Assembly (NCBI GenBank): GCA_036648855.1
Contig: JAVWCU010000010.1
Coordinates: 1 to 23,508 of the forward strand
Reading direction: 5' to 3'
Length of the DNA stretch: 23,508 bases
DNA from: Faecenecus sp036648855
GTDB taxonomy: Bacteria > Bacillota_I > Bacilli_A > RF39 > UBA660
A program made the position numbers and the translations under genes. The stretch's first letter is position 1, and each line of letters opens with the position of its first letter. Below, in pieces: positions 1 through 6,092 of the stretch. The notes beneath the pieces are model-generated. The model saw only the letters and a list, made by a program, of their open reading frames with translations, was not told the origin of the DNA and made no database searches.

Positions 1-35
1 GGTATTTCTGGTTCATATAATACAATATTAAGCAT
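1..35 (-). CDS. trmL: TrmL-type tRNA (cytidine34-2'-O)-methyltransferase, N-terminus only
   Basis: Only the first 11 codons are inside the window, reading MLNIVLYEPEI before the edge. That is the typical opening of the SPOUT-class TrmL/CspR methyltransferases, which 2'-O-methylate the wobble base of certain tRNA-Leu isoacceptors. The ATG (35-33) shares its A with the TAA stop of the upstream thioredoxin-like gene (TAATG), so the two are probably translationally coupled in one operon. The identification rests on this short N-terminus alone; the catalytic knot lies outside the window. Confidence 0.6.
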   Translation of the reverse strand, partial: MLNIVLYEPEI

Positions 36-577
36 TATTTAGTCCCTTTAATTTTATAAGTAGTTAAGAACTCTTTTGCTTCTTCTATATTTAAATAACT
101 ATTTTCTTTACCACTAATTGTACTTTCTATCTTTCCATTTTTAAATAATACTAAAGCAGGATACTTAAAAACAGCATCTTTAAATTTATATTTATCATTT
201 ATTTCTTTTATTACTAAGTTAATATCTTTAGCATTACTTAAGTTTAAATAAGTAATCTTTTCTTCTAAACCTTGTTCTTTAATATACTTCTTAAAGTCTC
301 TTTCAAACTTTCTACAATTAGAGTCACTTGCTACTCCTATATAAAATACTATAGTATTAGAAGAGGCACTCTCAAGTAAATAATTATCTAACTCTTCATA
401 TTTTATTTCAGATAAGGTTCCTTCTATAACAGGAATCCCTTTTTTATATTCTTGATCATTATGATACCAAGTCTTTATTCCTATTATTACTACTACTGTT
501 ACTATTAAAATTACTAAGAGTTCTAAGTACTTTATAATAGTATCTTTACTTATCTTTTTACTTTTATTAAGTGTCAT
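35..577 (-). CDS. Membrane-anchored thioredoxin-fold protein with a single cysteine
   Basis: The start is placed at ATG 577 because GGGG (583-586) sits a few bases upstream. An in-frame GTG at 610 has no such site. From this start the protein is 180 aa. It has a short basic N-terminus, one transmembrane helix at about residues 18-36, then an extracytoplasmic domain. That domain shows thioredoxin-fold features: a strand IVFYIG, the place of the usual CxxC occupied by SDSNCRKF with only Cys88, and a late YPALVLFKNGK segment resembling the cis-proline strand of thioredoxins (YPTxxLFKxG). With one cysteine it cannot be an ordinary dithiol oxidoreductase, so a binding, mixed-disulfide or structural role is possible. 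It lies between the U32 gene and trmL in an apparent operon. The exact function is unknown. Confidence 0.7.
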   Translation of the reverse strand: MTLNKSKKISKDTIIKYLELLVILIVTVVVIIGIKTWYHNDQEYKKGIPVIEGTLSEIKYEELDNYLLESASSNTIVFYIGVASDSNCRKFERDFKKYIKEQGLEEKITYLNLSNAKDINLVIKEINDKYKFKDAVFKYPALVLFKNGKIESTISGKENSYLNIEEAKEFLTTYKIKGTK

Positions 578-631
578 AACATCCCCAACCTTCCCTATAT
601 ATTGTATCACAAAAATAACTATTTATAATAA

Positions 632-2893
632 TTATTTATTATTTAAAATGCTTTGACATGATTTAATTAACTCGGCTACTTCTTCCTTACTTTCATTTAA
701 TACTTCAATTCTAAAAGTATTAATACCTATATTCTTTAAAGAGTCTATACTCTCTCTTAAGTCTAGTTGTTTAGAATTAAAAATATGAATATTTGGACAA
801 TCTCTAAGAATTAAATATTCAGTATTATTTCTATCTTTTAAAGTATAAGTTTTATTATCTTTACATAACCTACAACTAGTATTGGTCTCTTTAAGCATAC
901 TGATAGGGCAATGTTTCATAATCATCAGTTCAACAGTGCCATATATTATAACTTCACTCCCTAAATCCTCATTATATAGTTTTTTATAATTAGTAGCTAA
1001 ATCTATTATATTAGAGGGAGATAATTCAACTGATAGTGTTACCCCTCCTACTCCTAATTCATGTAATAGTCCTACTGTATAGGCATTATAGACATTACAA
1101 AAATAATCAGTTACTAAGTCCTTATTATTTTCTTTAGTAGGAAGTATTCCCCCTATCTCTCCTAGTAATAGGGAATTATTATTAAACTTATCATAGTTAT
1201 TAATAACTCTACTAGTTCTATAATAAATTCCTGCTTGATCTTTATAATTTAAATATAGTTTATAATCTGTTATATAAATTCTTTTAATTTTATAAAGAAG
1301 AGCTACTTGTAGTTGTTCTTCAGTTCTAACTAAAATAGATAGTCCTGTTTCTTTATTAATAACTAGTTCTTTCTTTTTAAATGGCATTTCTACTACTTTA
1401 ACTAAAGGATTACTCCTAATGGTTTTTAACTCTTCTAAAGCTAAGCGTCTTAACTCATTTAGTTCTTTAATCGGAATAAAAGCATTATCAGAAGTAACTT
1501 CTACTGTAGTAAAATCAAAGGGAGTATCCCCTGTTTTTAATATTTGTTCTTTAATTCTCTCTACGGTAGTAGGAGATTTAACTGCAGGTTCTACTAGATT
1601 ACCTATTTTAGTAAGCGTATTTACTCCATCATGTACAGTTAGAGATAGTTTCTCACCTGGTATAGCGACTACTTCTCCAGTTATTTTGACTACTCTTCTA
1701 GGCATATTTTTAAGTTCTTTAAGTAATTTGAAATCACTTGTTTTAAGAATAAACCCTAGTTCTTTTAAATTCACTTTATTATCTAGCTCAATAACTTCCC
1801 CTTTTGAAGCAGATGCCACTAAGTCATCTTTTTTATTATATATATAATTAGCAATCATTCCATCATTATTAGAAAATCTAATCCCATCTCCTTGATTTAG
1901 TTCTTCTTTTAATAAAACTCTTATTCTAGTCTCTGTTACTTCTATTACTTCTCCTAAAATAATTCCTTGGTGATTAGAAGAATCAATATTCATTAAATCC
2001 TCATTCTTAGAGGCAAGCAAATGTCCTTTAGTAAAGCCTCTATTATAAAGAACTTCTAGGTTTTTTATAGTTTCTTTAGTTAATTCATAAGTTTGTCCTA
2101 GTTCATAAGCATCAATTATATTTCTATAAAGTCTCGTAATAAAACCTACATATTCAGGACTCTTCATTCTTCCTTCTATTTTTAAGCTAGTTACATTATC
2201 TAATTCTAACAACCTAGTAATATCTTGATTTAGATTTAACTCTTTTGGACTAAGTAAATACTTTGGTTCTGTTAGAGACTTACCATCTTCTAATAACTGA
2301 TAAGGAAGTCTACAACACCCTGCACATTCACCTCTATTACCACTTCTATTTAAGATCATACTACTGAATAAGCATTGACCAGAATAACAAATACATAATG
2401 CTCCATGTATAAATACTTCTAATTCTATATCTGTTTTTAAGGCTTCTATTTCTGTAATAGTCATTTCTCTAGCTAAGACTGCTCTTTTAACACCTAAACT
2501 TTTTAATAAGTCTAAAGACTCAGTATGATAATTATGTAACTGTGTCGAAGCATGAATCTCTAAATTAGGAAATGTTTCTTTAATTAAAGCAATCATTCCT
2601 AAATCTGCCATAATTAAAGCATCTACTCCACTTTTATATAGAAATTTAATATAGTCAAGTAGTTCTGTTACTTCTTCATCTAGAATTAAAGTATTAACAG
2701 TAACATAGGCTTTAACTCCATACAAGTGACAATACTTTAAGGCCTCCTCTATTTCTTCATTAGAAAAATTTGGTGCAAACTTTCTAGCTCCAAAATTGTG
2801 TCCACTAAAATAAACCGCATCACAGCCATTTGTAACAGCTTGATATAAGGCTTCCATACTTCCAACTGGTGATAATAATTCTTTTTTCTTCAT
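632..2893 (-). CDS. U32 family protein with C-terminal DUF3656-like region (RlhA/PrtC group)
   Basis: This 753-aa protein opens with KELLSPVGSMEALYQAV, the standard start of peptidase U32 proteins. The family's cysteine-rich core spans residues 163-200: HGALCICYSGQC, then GNRGECAGCCRLPYQL, with Cys167, Cys169, Cys174, Cys190, Cys193 and Cys194. LKIEGRMKSPEYVG follows at about residue 240. Several members of the family (TrhP, RlhA, UbiU/UbiV) use such cysteines for iron-sulfur clusters and act in RNA or quinone hydroxylation rather than proteolysis. The length, with a long C-terminal extension, fits the larger RlhA-like (23S rRNA cytidine hydroxylation) group better than the roughly 420-aa TrhP group. 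That assignment is family inference. The start has a GGGG element about 10 nt upstream and an extended -10 promoter just before it. Confidence 0.8.
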   Translation of the reverse strand: MKKKELLSPVGSMEALYQAVTNGCDAVYFSGHNFGARKFAPNFSNEEIEEALKYCHLYGVKAYVTVNTLILDEEVTELLDYIKFLYKSGVDALIMADLGMIALIKETFPNLEIHASTQLHNYHTESLDLLKSLGVKRAVLAREMTITEIEALKTDIELEVFIHGALCICYSGQCLFSSMILNRSGNRGECAGCCRLPYQLLEDGKSLTEPKYLLSPKELNLNQDITRLLELDNVTSLKIEGRMKSPEYVGFITRLYRNIIDAYELGQTYELTKETIKNLEVLYNRGFTKGHLLASKNEDLMNIDSSNHQGIILGEVIEVTETRIRVLLKEELNQGDGIRFSNNDGMIANYIYNKKDDLVASASKGEVIELDNKVNLKELGFILKTSDFKLLKELKNMPRRVVKITGEVVAIPGEKLSLTVHDGVNTLTKIGNLVEPAVKSPTTVERIKEQILKTGDTPFDFTTVEVTSDNAFIPIKELNELRRLALEELKTIRSNPLVKVVEMPFKKKELVINKETGLSILVRTEEQLQVALLYKIKRIYITDYKLYLNYKDQAGIYYRTSRVINNYDKFNNNSLLLGEIGGILPTKENNKDLVTDYFCNVYNAYTVGLLHELGVGGVTLSVELSPSNIIDLATNYKKLYNEDLGSEVIIYGTVELMIMKHCPISMLKETNTSCRLCKDNKTYTLKDRNNTEYLILRDCPNIHIFNSKQLDLRESIDSLKNIGINTFRIEVLNESKEEVAELIKSCQSILNNK

Positions 2894-2917
2894 TATATTT
2901 AACCCCTAACTGGGTAT

Positions 2918-2926
2918 ATTATACCA
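2918..2926 (-). promoter_or_regulatory. Extended -10 promoter for the U32 gene
   Basis: On the minus strand TGGTATAAT forms a perfect TGn-TATAAT extended -10 about 24 bases before the U32 start codon. The -35 region would fall in the preceding terminator hairpin and is not convincing, which is tolerable for an extended -10. Confidence 0.55.
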
Positions 2927-2928
2927 TG

Positions 2929-2957
2929 AAAAGAGGATTATCTAATAGATAATCCTC
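2929..2957 (-). terminator. Intrinsic terminator of the WXG100/DUF4176 operon
   Basis: GAGGATTATC (2933-2942) pairs perfectly with GATAATCCTC (2948-2957), closed by one further T-A pair around a three-base loop. On the minus strand four T residues follow (2932-2929). It sits just after the DUF4176 gene stop and ends the type VII island. Confidence 0.7.
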
Positions 2958-2970
2958 ATTATTTTATAAA

Positions 2971-3651
2971 CTATTCACTTATAACTAAACCTTGATCATC
3001 AAACTTAATAGTTGATACCTCTTCATCATTTAGTAATTCTATTGGAGCTTGATTACTGTTATCATTTGGTGAGCTTATAGTATCCTCACTAATAACATAA
3101 CCATTTTCATCGAATTTTAAATTTTTAAAGATGGAAATATCAGGTTTATCTTTTGGCTCATTAGCTGGAGATAGTTGATAATCTGGAATAAAAGGATTAA
3201 CTACTGGTTCATTTTCAACTGCACTAACAACATAACCATTTTCATCAAACTTTATATCAGAAAAAGTTGATTTATCTACTATCTTATCAGGAGCACCATT
3301 AATACTTTCTCCTTCAGAAAATACTACCACTCCATTTTTATCAAATTTTATATCTGATACTGGAGCTGTAGAACTTGAGGTAACAGGGTTTAAAGTCTTA
3401 TTTAAAATATCATTTAAAACTAGGTGTTCCTCTCCTACATAACCATTAAAGATTACTTGTTCTATATCTTCATGGTTAAAATAACTCTCCTTGTTATGAA
3501 GAAGTAATCCCTCAGGATATATACATCCTTGATAATCATATGTCTTAATATTACCATTATAAATAACATCATGAAAGCCTGTAATCATTATTTTACTAGA
3601 TTGCCCTTTTAACTGACAAATAGTCCCAATTGATAAATATTTATCACTCAC
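2971..3651 (-). CDS. DUF4176 protein with four spaced KFDxxG repeats (type VII secretion associated)
   Basis: The start is placed at GTG 3651, because AAGGAG lies 8 nt upstream. An in-frame GTG at 3660 overlaps that site. The 226-aa protein begins with a DUF4176-like domain (about residues 4-75): YLSIGTICQLKG, KIMITGF, TYDYQGCIYPEG, FNHEDIEQVIFNGY. DUF4176 proteins are known companions of Firmicutes type VII loci; their role is not settled. The remaining 150 residues are low-complexity and acidic. They carry four copies of a roughly 10-residue motif, [IL]KFD[EDK][NQ]GxVv, at about residues 98, 130, 175 and 212, separated by Pro/Ser/Asn-rich linkers. It is the last gene of the small-protein operon. 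It has no signal peptide or membrane segment, so a cytoplasmic adaptor or an exported partner are both possible. Confidence 0.75.
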   Translation of the reverse strand: MSDKYLSIGTICQLKGQSSKIMITGFHDVIYNGNIKTYDYQGCIYPEGLLLHNKESYFNHEDIEQVIFNGYVGEEHLVLNDILNKTLNPVTSSSTAPVSDIKFDKNGVVVFSEGESINGAPDKIVDKSTFSDIKFDENGYVVSAVENEPVVNPFIPDYQLSPANEPKDKPDISIFKNLKFDENGYVISEDTISSPNDNSNQAPIELLNDEEVSTIKFDDQGLVISE

Positions 3652-3721
3652 ACATACCACTCCTTATTCTTTATTTTAGTATACAAAATTAAAATTAAAA
3701 AAGAAAGCTATTTATTAAATA

Positions 3722-4030
3722 TTAGCGAACCATACTATCATTTTTACTAATAATAGAGTTATTAATATTAGCTACTTTAGTATTACCTTGGTCTAATACC
3801 TGTTGATAGATAGTATTACTTTTAATTAACCAGTCTCTTATATTTAAAACAGAGTTCCTTATATTTTCCAGGTCTCCCCCTAAACTATTAAGAAAAGCTG
3901 CTTGACTAAAATCACTAGGAACATGCATTTGTTGACAAGCTCTAATTGTATTATTTAACTGATCATTAGTCTGGAGTAAACTGGTTTCTATAATGGCACT
4001 AAGATTAGTATAATCAAATTCTACAGTCAT
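3722..4030 (-). CDS. Small helical protein of the type VII cluster (DUF5344/YwqI-like)
   Basis: A 102-aa protein with no signal peptide, predicted mostly alpha-helical, with a Pro (HVPSDF, about residue 37) between two helices. It lacks a canonical WxG. In its position after a WXG100 gene, its length and the pattern of a helical hairpin ending in NSIISKNDSMVR, it resembles the small DUF5344/YwqI partners seen next to Firmicutes type VII substrates. The match is by general appearance, not by a diagnostic motif. AGGTGGGG precedes the ATG by 6 nt. It lies 18 nt after the upstream WXG100 gene and 70 nt before the DUF4176 gene. Confidence 0.6.
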   Translation of the reverse strand: MTVEFDYTNLSAIIETSLLQTNDQLNNTIRACQQMHVPSDFSQAAFLNSLGGDLENIRNSVLNIRDWLIKSNTIYQQVLDQGNTKVANINNSIISKNDSMVR

Positions 4031-4048
4031 TATTTACCCCACCTTATC

Positions 4049-4336
4049 TTATAATTTTAAATGATTCGTGGCATTATCTATTTCTTCAGCTTCTGTTAGG
4101 AGAAATTTGCCATATTCTACTATGTTATTACTAAACTGTCTATACTGAATACTATCGATATTAATTTTTCTAACAAATTCTGTTGCCGAGGGACCAGTCC
4201 ATTCCCCTGTTGTATCTGGCATATTACTAATTCTAGTATATAACTGATTTAAAGCTTCATTTAATTCTTTTCCTAAATTAGTAATATCTTTGCCACACTC
4301 TCGCATTTTTACCGTATCTACTTTTAAGTTTGCCAT
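4049..4336 (-). CDS. WXG100 (EsxA-like) protein
   Basis: This 95-aa protein is the most canonical WXG100 member in the window. Two helices flank a turn with W46-T47-G48 (GEWTGPSATEFV), and the length matches the family. Such proteins form helical-hairpin dimers and are exported by EssC. A clear C-terminal YxxxD/E signal is not visible; the tail reads TEAEEIDNATNHLKL. The start is supported by GGTGAT three bases upstream of ATG, a Shine-Dalgarno variant that overlaps the TGA stop of the preceding gene, so translation is likely coupled. Confidence 0.85.
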   Translation of the reverse strand: MANLKVDTVKMRECGKDITNLGKELNEALNQLYTRISNMPDTTGEWTGPSATEFVRKINIDSIQYRQFSNNIVEYGKFLLTEAEEIDNATNHLKL

Positions 4337-4340
4337 ATAA

Positions 4341-4793
4341 TCACCACCATCTATTTTTCTTTTTACTTGATGATTTTCTAGCTGCTGCTTGTCTTGCAGC
4401 TTCTTGTCTCGCGGCTTCTTCTTTAGCTGCTTCCTGCCTAGCTGCTTCTTGTCTTGCGGCTTCTTGCCTTGCTTCTTCTATAGCTCTTTCTCTTTGCCTA
4501 ATAGCTTCTTCTTCATTTGCAATTTGCTGATTAATACTACCAATAGTTCCCTGAATAGCAGGTAAGACTGCATTGGTAATATGATCTCTTTTAGCTATTA
4601 ATGTATTTTTTAAATTTAATAATTTACCATTATCAGCACTAGTAGCATCAATATTAAAATAAGTACCTATTTTATTACTAGCGGGTTCAACACTGCTAAT
4701 ACTTTGATTCAAGTTAATAAGAACAAGATTAACTTGTTCTTTTAACGCCATAATTTGATTTCTATTACTAATTAAACTATCTAATAAAGCCAT
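4341..4793 (-). CDS. Helical type VII cluster protein with Ala-rich repeat tail
   Basis: This 150-aa protein has a helical N-terminal part (residues 1-90) comparable in size and heptad pattern to the YwqH/DUF5082 family. That part is followed by a long charged helix and six tandem five-residue units, RQEAA/KEEAA (residues 109-138), then a basic tail, SSSKKKNRWW. The N-terminal helices probably mediate pairing with other small cluster proteins. The repeat would form a rigid single helix or coiled coil, and the Lys/Arg/Trp end could touch membrane or nucleic acid; both are inferences. AAGGAG precedes the ATG. The stop is TGA, which shows TGA is not read as Trp here. No toxin domain is present. 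Confidence 0.7.
   Translation of the reverse strand: MALLDSLISNRNQIMALKEQVNLVLINLNQSISSVEPASNKIGTYFNIDATSADNGKLLNLKNTLIAKRDHITNAVLPAIQGTIGSINQQIANEEEAIRQRERAIEEARQEAARQEAARQEAAKEEAARQEAARQAAARKSSSKKKNRWW
4380..4469 (-). repeat. Six-copy 15-bp coding tandem repeat (RQEAA units)
   Basis: Ninety bases encode six consecutive units, RQEAA x3, KEEAA, RQEAA, RQAAA, with degenerate third positions. The repeat is in frame with the gene, so copy-number changes would lengthen or shorten the helix without a frameshift. Confidence 0.85.
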
Positions 4794-4805
4794 GATAACT
4801 CCTTA

Positions 4806-5282
4806 TTAAGAATGTTGTTGATATCTTTGGAATGCTCCTTCAACTTCTGATGAAGCTCCACCAATAGCACTTTTTAAGTTAGCATCACTAGCTTCATAAG
4901 CCGCTTTAACATCAGTTAATTTATCTCTAAAAATTAATAGATTAGATGTTATACATTTGCAAGCCTCTGCTACTGCTTCAACATATTGTCTAATAGCTAC
5001 AGCATATTCACCTTTAAAAGCTCCAGTTGTATCAGCTTGTGTTTTTACTTCATTTAAATGTGTTTCTAAATCATTGATATAACTAGAAATAGCAGCTTTC
5101 ATGTTCTCTATTTCATTAACATTTATACCAACTACACTACTTCCATTTAAAATAGAACCAACCGCAGCTTTAGCTCCTCCTACTAATCCTGAAAAAATTG
5201 AATTTGCACCATCGGTAACTCCTTTAATGCTTTGATTAACATCCCATACAACAGACTGTGCTTCTTGCTTCCATGTTCCCAT
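4806..5282 (-). CDS. WXG100-like protein with hydrophobic Gly/Ala N-terminal segment
   Basis: A 158-aa protein, longer than the usual 100 aa. Its C-terminal two thirds (about residues 55-145) form a helical hairpin with AFKGEYAVAIRQYVEAV at the turn, where FKG stands in for WxG. YEASD near the end matches the YxxxD export signal of type VII substrates. The first part, about residues 28-52, is rich in Gly, Ala and Val (IFSGLVGGAKAAVGSIL) and could be an amphipathic or membrane-touching segment. AAGGAGAG precedes the ATG. It sits in the middle of the small-protein operon, 12 nt before the next gene. A structural or effector-partner role is inferred; no enzyme domain is visible. Confidence 0.7.
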   Translation of the reverse strand: MGTWKQEAQSVVWDVNQSIKGVTDGANSIFSGLVGGAKAAVGSILNGSSVVGINVNEIENMKAAISSYINDLETHLNEVKTQADTTGAFKGEYAVAIRQYVEAVAEACKCITSNLLIFRDKLTDVKAAYEASDANLKSAIGGASSEVEGAFQRYQQHS

Positions 5283-5305
5283 AATTTCTCTCCTTTTATC
5301 TTTCT

Positions 5306-5620
5306 TTAATCCAAAGGTATAATATTTTTATCTTGTTCAGCCCAAGTTTCTTCAATTTGAGAAAACTGTGCATCTAAAGTGTTCTTTAACTCATCTAATG
5401 TACCTTGAACACTAACTATTGATTTTTGCAAATTGGATACAAAGTTGATTTGAGCTTGTCCTACCCAACCTCTTTCAAGTGCAGCTTTTATATTGTCAAT
5501 ATCACTTAAAATGTACTTTGTTTCACTAATAGCACGAGCATTTAACTCAATAATATACTGTTCAGCCCCTAATGCACTATAACCAATTGTAACATCATTA
5601 ATTCCTAAACCATTGTTCAT
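5306..5620 (-). CDS. WXG100 family protein (W-V-G)
   Basis: A 104-aa helical-hairpin protein with W52-V53-G54 in ERGWVGQAQINFVSNL at the turn between helices, the hallmark of WXG100/EsxA-EsxB proteins. The C-terminal helix ends in WAEQDKN, where an aromatic residue is followed by D four residues later, similar to the YxxxD/E export signal. A strong AAGGAGG lies 7 nt before the ATG, and only 14 nt separate it from the upstream gene. It probably pairs with another small protein of this operon and is exported by EssC. Confidence 0.82.
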   Translation of the reverse strand: MNNGLGINDVTIGYSALGAEQYIIELNARAISETKYILSDIDNIKAALERGWVGQAQINFVSNLQKSIVSVQGTLDELKNTLDAQFSQIEETWAEQDKNIIPLD

Positions 5621-5634
5621 AAATAATCCTCCTT

Positions 5635-5973
5635 TTATTTAGTATCTTTTTTGGTAGAATCCATAATTTTATCTATTCCTTTAATTGTAATTGTAGCAAT
5701 ATCATCACTAAGGTTCTTATATAAGTATTTTGCCTTTACTAAATCATTACCATAATTTTGAATATTCTGATTAATTACTGTAAAACCTGCTTTTAAATCT
5801 TGAAATTTAGAACGTAGTTGATTACCGCTTTCACAATTATAATAACTTGTGGTTCCTGTTACTAAATCATCTAAAGTATTTAAAATGTTATGTATTCGCT
5901 CTGCTGTATCATAAATATCTAAAGCTAATTTATCCAATCCACCTTCATTAATTCCACTTAGATTTGAATTCAA
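5635..5973 (-). CDS. WXG100-like protein, first gene of the small-protein operon
   Basis: The start is set at TTG 5973, because GGAGG (5982-5986) lies 8 nt upstream. A TTG at 5988 in the same frame overlaps that site and has none of its own. The resulting 112-aa protein is helical. It has TSYYNCESGNQLRSKFQDL where WXG100 proteins carry WxG followed by A..F, so the tryptophan is replaced by an aromatic pair. It is the first gene after the promoter at 6026-6052. I judge it a divergent WXG100-fold subunit, from its length, its helical pattern and its neighbours. Confidence 0.7.
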   Translation of the reverse strand: MNSNLSGINEGGLDKLALDIYDTAERIHNILNTLDDLVTGTTSYYNCESGNQLRSKFQDLKAGFTVINQNIQNYGNDLVKAKYLYKNLSDDIATITIKGIDKIMDSTKKDTK

Positions 5974-6025
5974 ATTTAATTCCTCCAATCAAAGAAATAC
6001 TAAACTACCTTTCTATCATAATTTT

Positions 6026-6052
6026 ATTATAGCATAAATATAAAGAATACAA
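6026..6052 (-). promoter_or_regulatory. Candidate promoter of the WXG100/DUF4176 operon
   Basis: On the minus strand TATAAT (6031-6026) is preceded by TTGTAT (6052-6047) with a 15-bp spacer, or TTTGTA with 16. The spacing is short of the ideal 17, but it lies directly after the lipoprotein terminator and before the first small gene. Confidence 0.5.
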
Positions 6053-6055
6053 AGC

Positions 6056-6092
6056 AAAAAAAAAATAAATGTCAACATTTGACATTTATTTT
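6056..6092 (-). terminator. Strong intrinsic terminator after the lipoprotein gene
   Basis: A perfect 14-bp stem (6062-6075 with 6079-6092) with a three-base loop is followed on the minus strand by a run of ten T. The stem includes the TAA stop codon of the lipoprotein gene. It separates the metalloprotease gene from the small-protein operon. Confidence 0.88.

Noticed and set aside
1419..1847. 142-codon plus-strand frame opposite the U32 gene
   Set aside because: The U32 reading on the minus strand has clear family motifs along its length; the plus frame is Ser/Leu-rich shadow sequence.
4341..4345. TGA possibly read as Trp (Mycoplasma-type code)
   Set aside because: The TGA at the end of the RQEAA-repeat gene overlaps the ribosome binding site of the next WXG100 gene, and tryptophans throughout are TGG, so the standard bacterial code fits.
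4330..4530. Plus-strand frame with repeated LAASCLAAS
   Set aside because: It is the antisense reading of the RQEAA tandem repeat, not a gene.
2971..5973. LXG or nuclease toxin among the small type VII genes
   Set aside because: All products are short helical proteins or the DUF4176 protein; none has a long C-terminal toxin domain, and no immunity-like gene follows.
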